64,000 nucleotides of DNA, from positions 23,195 to 87,194 of the forward strand of contig NW_019776001.1 of NCBI RefSeq assembly GCF_001039355.2, read 5' to 3'. Shown here piece after piece: positions 63,501-64,000 of the stretch. Under the pieces are notes generated by a model. It was not told where the DNA came from and did not search any database. It saw only the letters and a list, made by a program, of their open reading frames with translations. The position numbers and the translations under genes are program-made. Numbering within the stretch: the stretch's first letter is position 1; each line of letters begins with the position of its first letter. Origin of the DNA: Lingula anatina (taxonomy: Eukaryota > Brachiopoda > Lingulata > Lingulida > Lingulidae).

Positions 63501-64000
63501 ACTTTTTTAACCAAGCCCTAAGATGGACTAAAAGCTATACGCTAAGTAATATTTTTATGTACAGACACAGATCTATGGTTTGCAGCAACGAGTTTTCAGG
63601 AGTTTGCAAGAAAAATTTATTGCTGCTAATTTGCTGTCATATTGCAGCATATTTGCTGCAAATTTGCAAGAACGAATTGCAGTTTGGGACAATATTGCAG
63701 CGGCCGTGATATTTTGCTTAGGGATATTACTTGTGTACTCTATGCACCAATACAGATTCCACATTTCATGAGACTTTTAGGCTTATTGTCTTAAATTTAC
63801 TGGAGTGATCAGTATTTTTAATACACAGCTTGAATTTAAAACTCAGATTGATCAGACTATCATTTTGACAGTTATACTTTTTTATTATTTTATTTTTTAT
63901 TCAGCATATATTATACAATATGCAATACAGATAACACATTTCATAGAAAACTGTTCAACCTTTTGTCATCAGACTTACAGGACTAATGAATAGGACTTAA
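60583..64000. other. Intron 1 of third paralogue or 3' flank
   Basis: No VWD exon is found. Contains the MITE at 63140-63311, a TTCAAG repeat at 63404-63420 and a cluster of TTGCAGC/GCTGCAA motifs at about 63580-63700. Confidence 0.5.
63140..63311. mobile_element. Short MITE-like inverted repeat
   Basis: Ends cggtgtgacaggaatg (63140-63155) and cattcctgtcacaccg (63295-63310) are reverse complements around a ~140-bp centre without a reading frame. Confidence 0.55.

Noticed and set aside
1-64000. tRNA, rRNA or CRISPR features
   Set aside because: None could be supported. The repeats seen lack regular spacers, and the sequence is clearly eukaryotic with spliced genes.

Overview
The window is nuclear DNA from an animal, most likely a marine invertebrate. 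It is AT-rich, has small exons with GT-AG introns, abundant microsatellites and many decayed DNA transposons and foldback elements. There is an assembly gap at 54988-55303 and a single N near 61043. The lineage cannot be fixed from the sequence alone. NIT-domain cyclases and secreted VWD proteins occur in lophotrochozoans, echinoderms, hemichordates and amphioxus.

Region 1 (1-6235) has no supported gene. It holds a MITE-like element with CCTCCGCC ends and a ~930-bp palindrome built from two opposed Tc1/mariner transposase tails.

Region 2 (6236-22297, + strand) is one complete 13-exon gene. The splice model is phase-consistent throughout and gives a 701-residue membrane guanylate cyclase: N-terminal tail, TM1, extracellular NIT-type sensor, TM2, linker helix, class III cyclase domain. 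One intron is GC-AG. The catalytic domain keeps both metal aspartates, the guanine-selecting Glu and Cys, and the transition-state Arg, but has Ser where the catalytic Asn is expected. Introns carry a ~1.95-kb foldback, a LINE tail and other repeats.

Region 3 (22298-24990) is a gene-free spacer containing a ~50-bp minisatellite.

Region 4 (about 24990-64000) is a tandem segmental duplication with a ~14-15-kb unit. Each of the first two units carries an intact nine-exon gene on the + strand (31856-37643 and 43591-51083). The exon lengths are identical, and each encodes a 385-residue secreted protein: signal peptide, ~180 residues I do not recognise, then a C-terminal von Willebrand factor D domain with GDPH and GLCGN motifs. 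A third signal-peptide exon (60525-60582) with matching 5' flank starts a third member whose later exons are not in the window. The units share upstream DNA, a Tc1-like insertion, introns, 3' UTR and downstream DNA. Unit 2 also carries extra copies of intron-1 sequence and a relic of exon 4, which records unequal exchange. The paralogues share a core promoter block: an NRF1-like GCATGCGC site and, in the first two, a TATA box.
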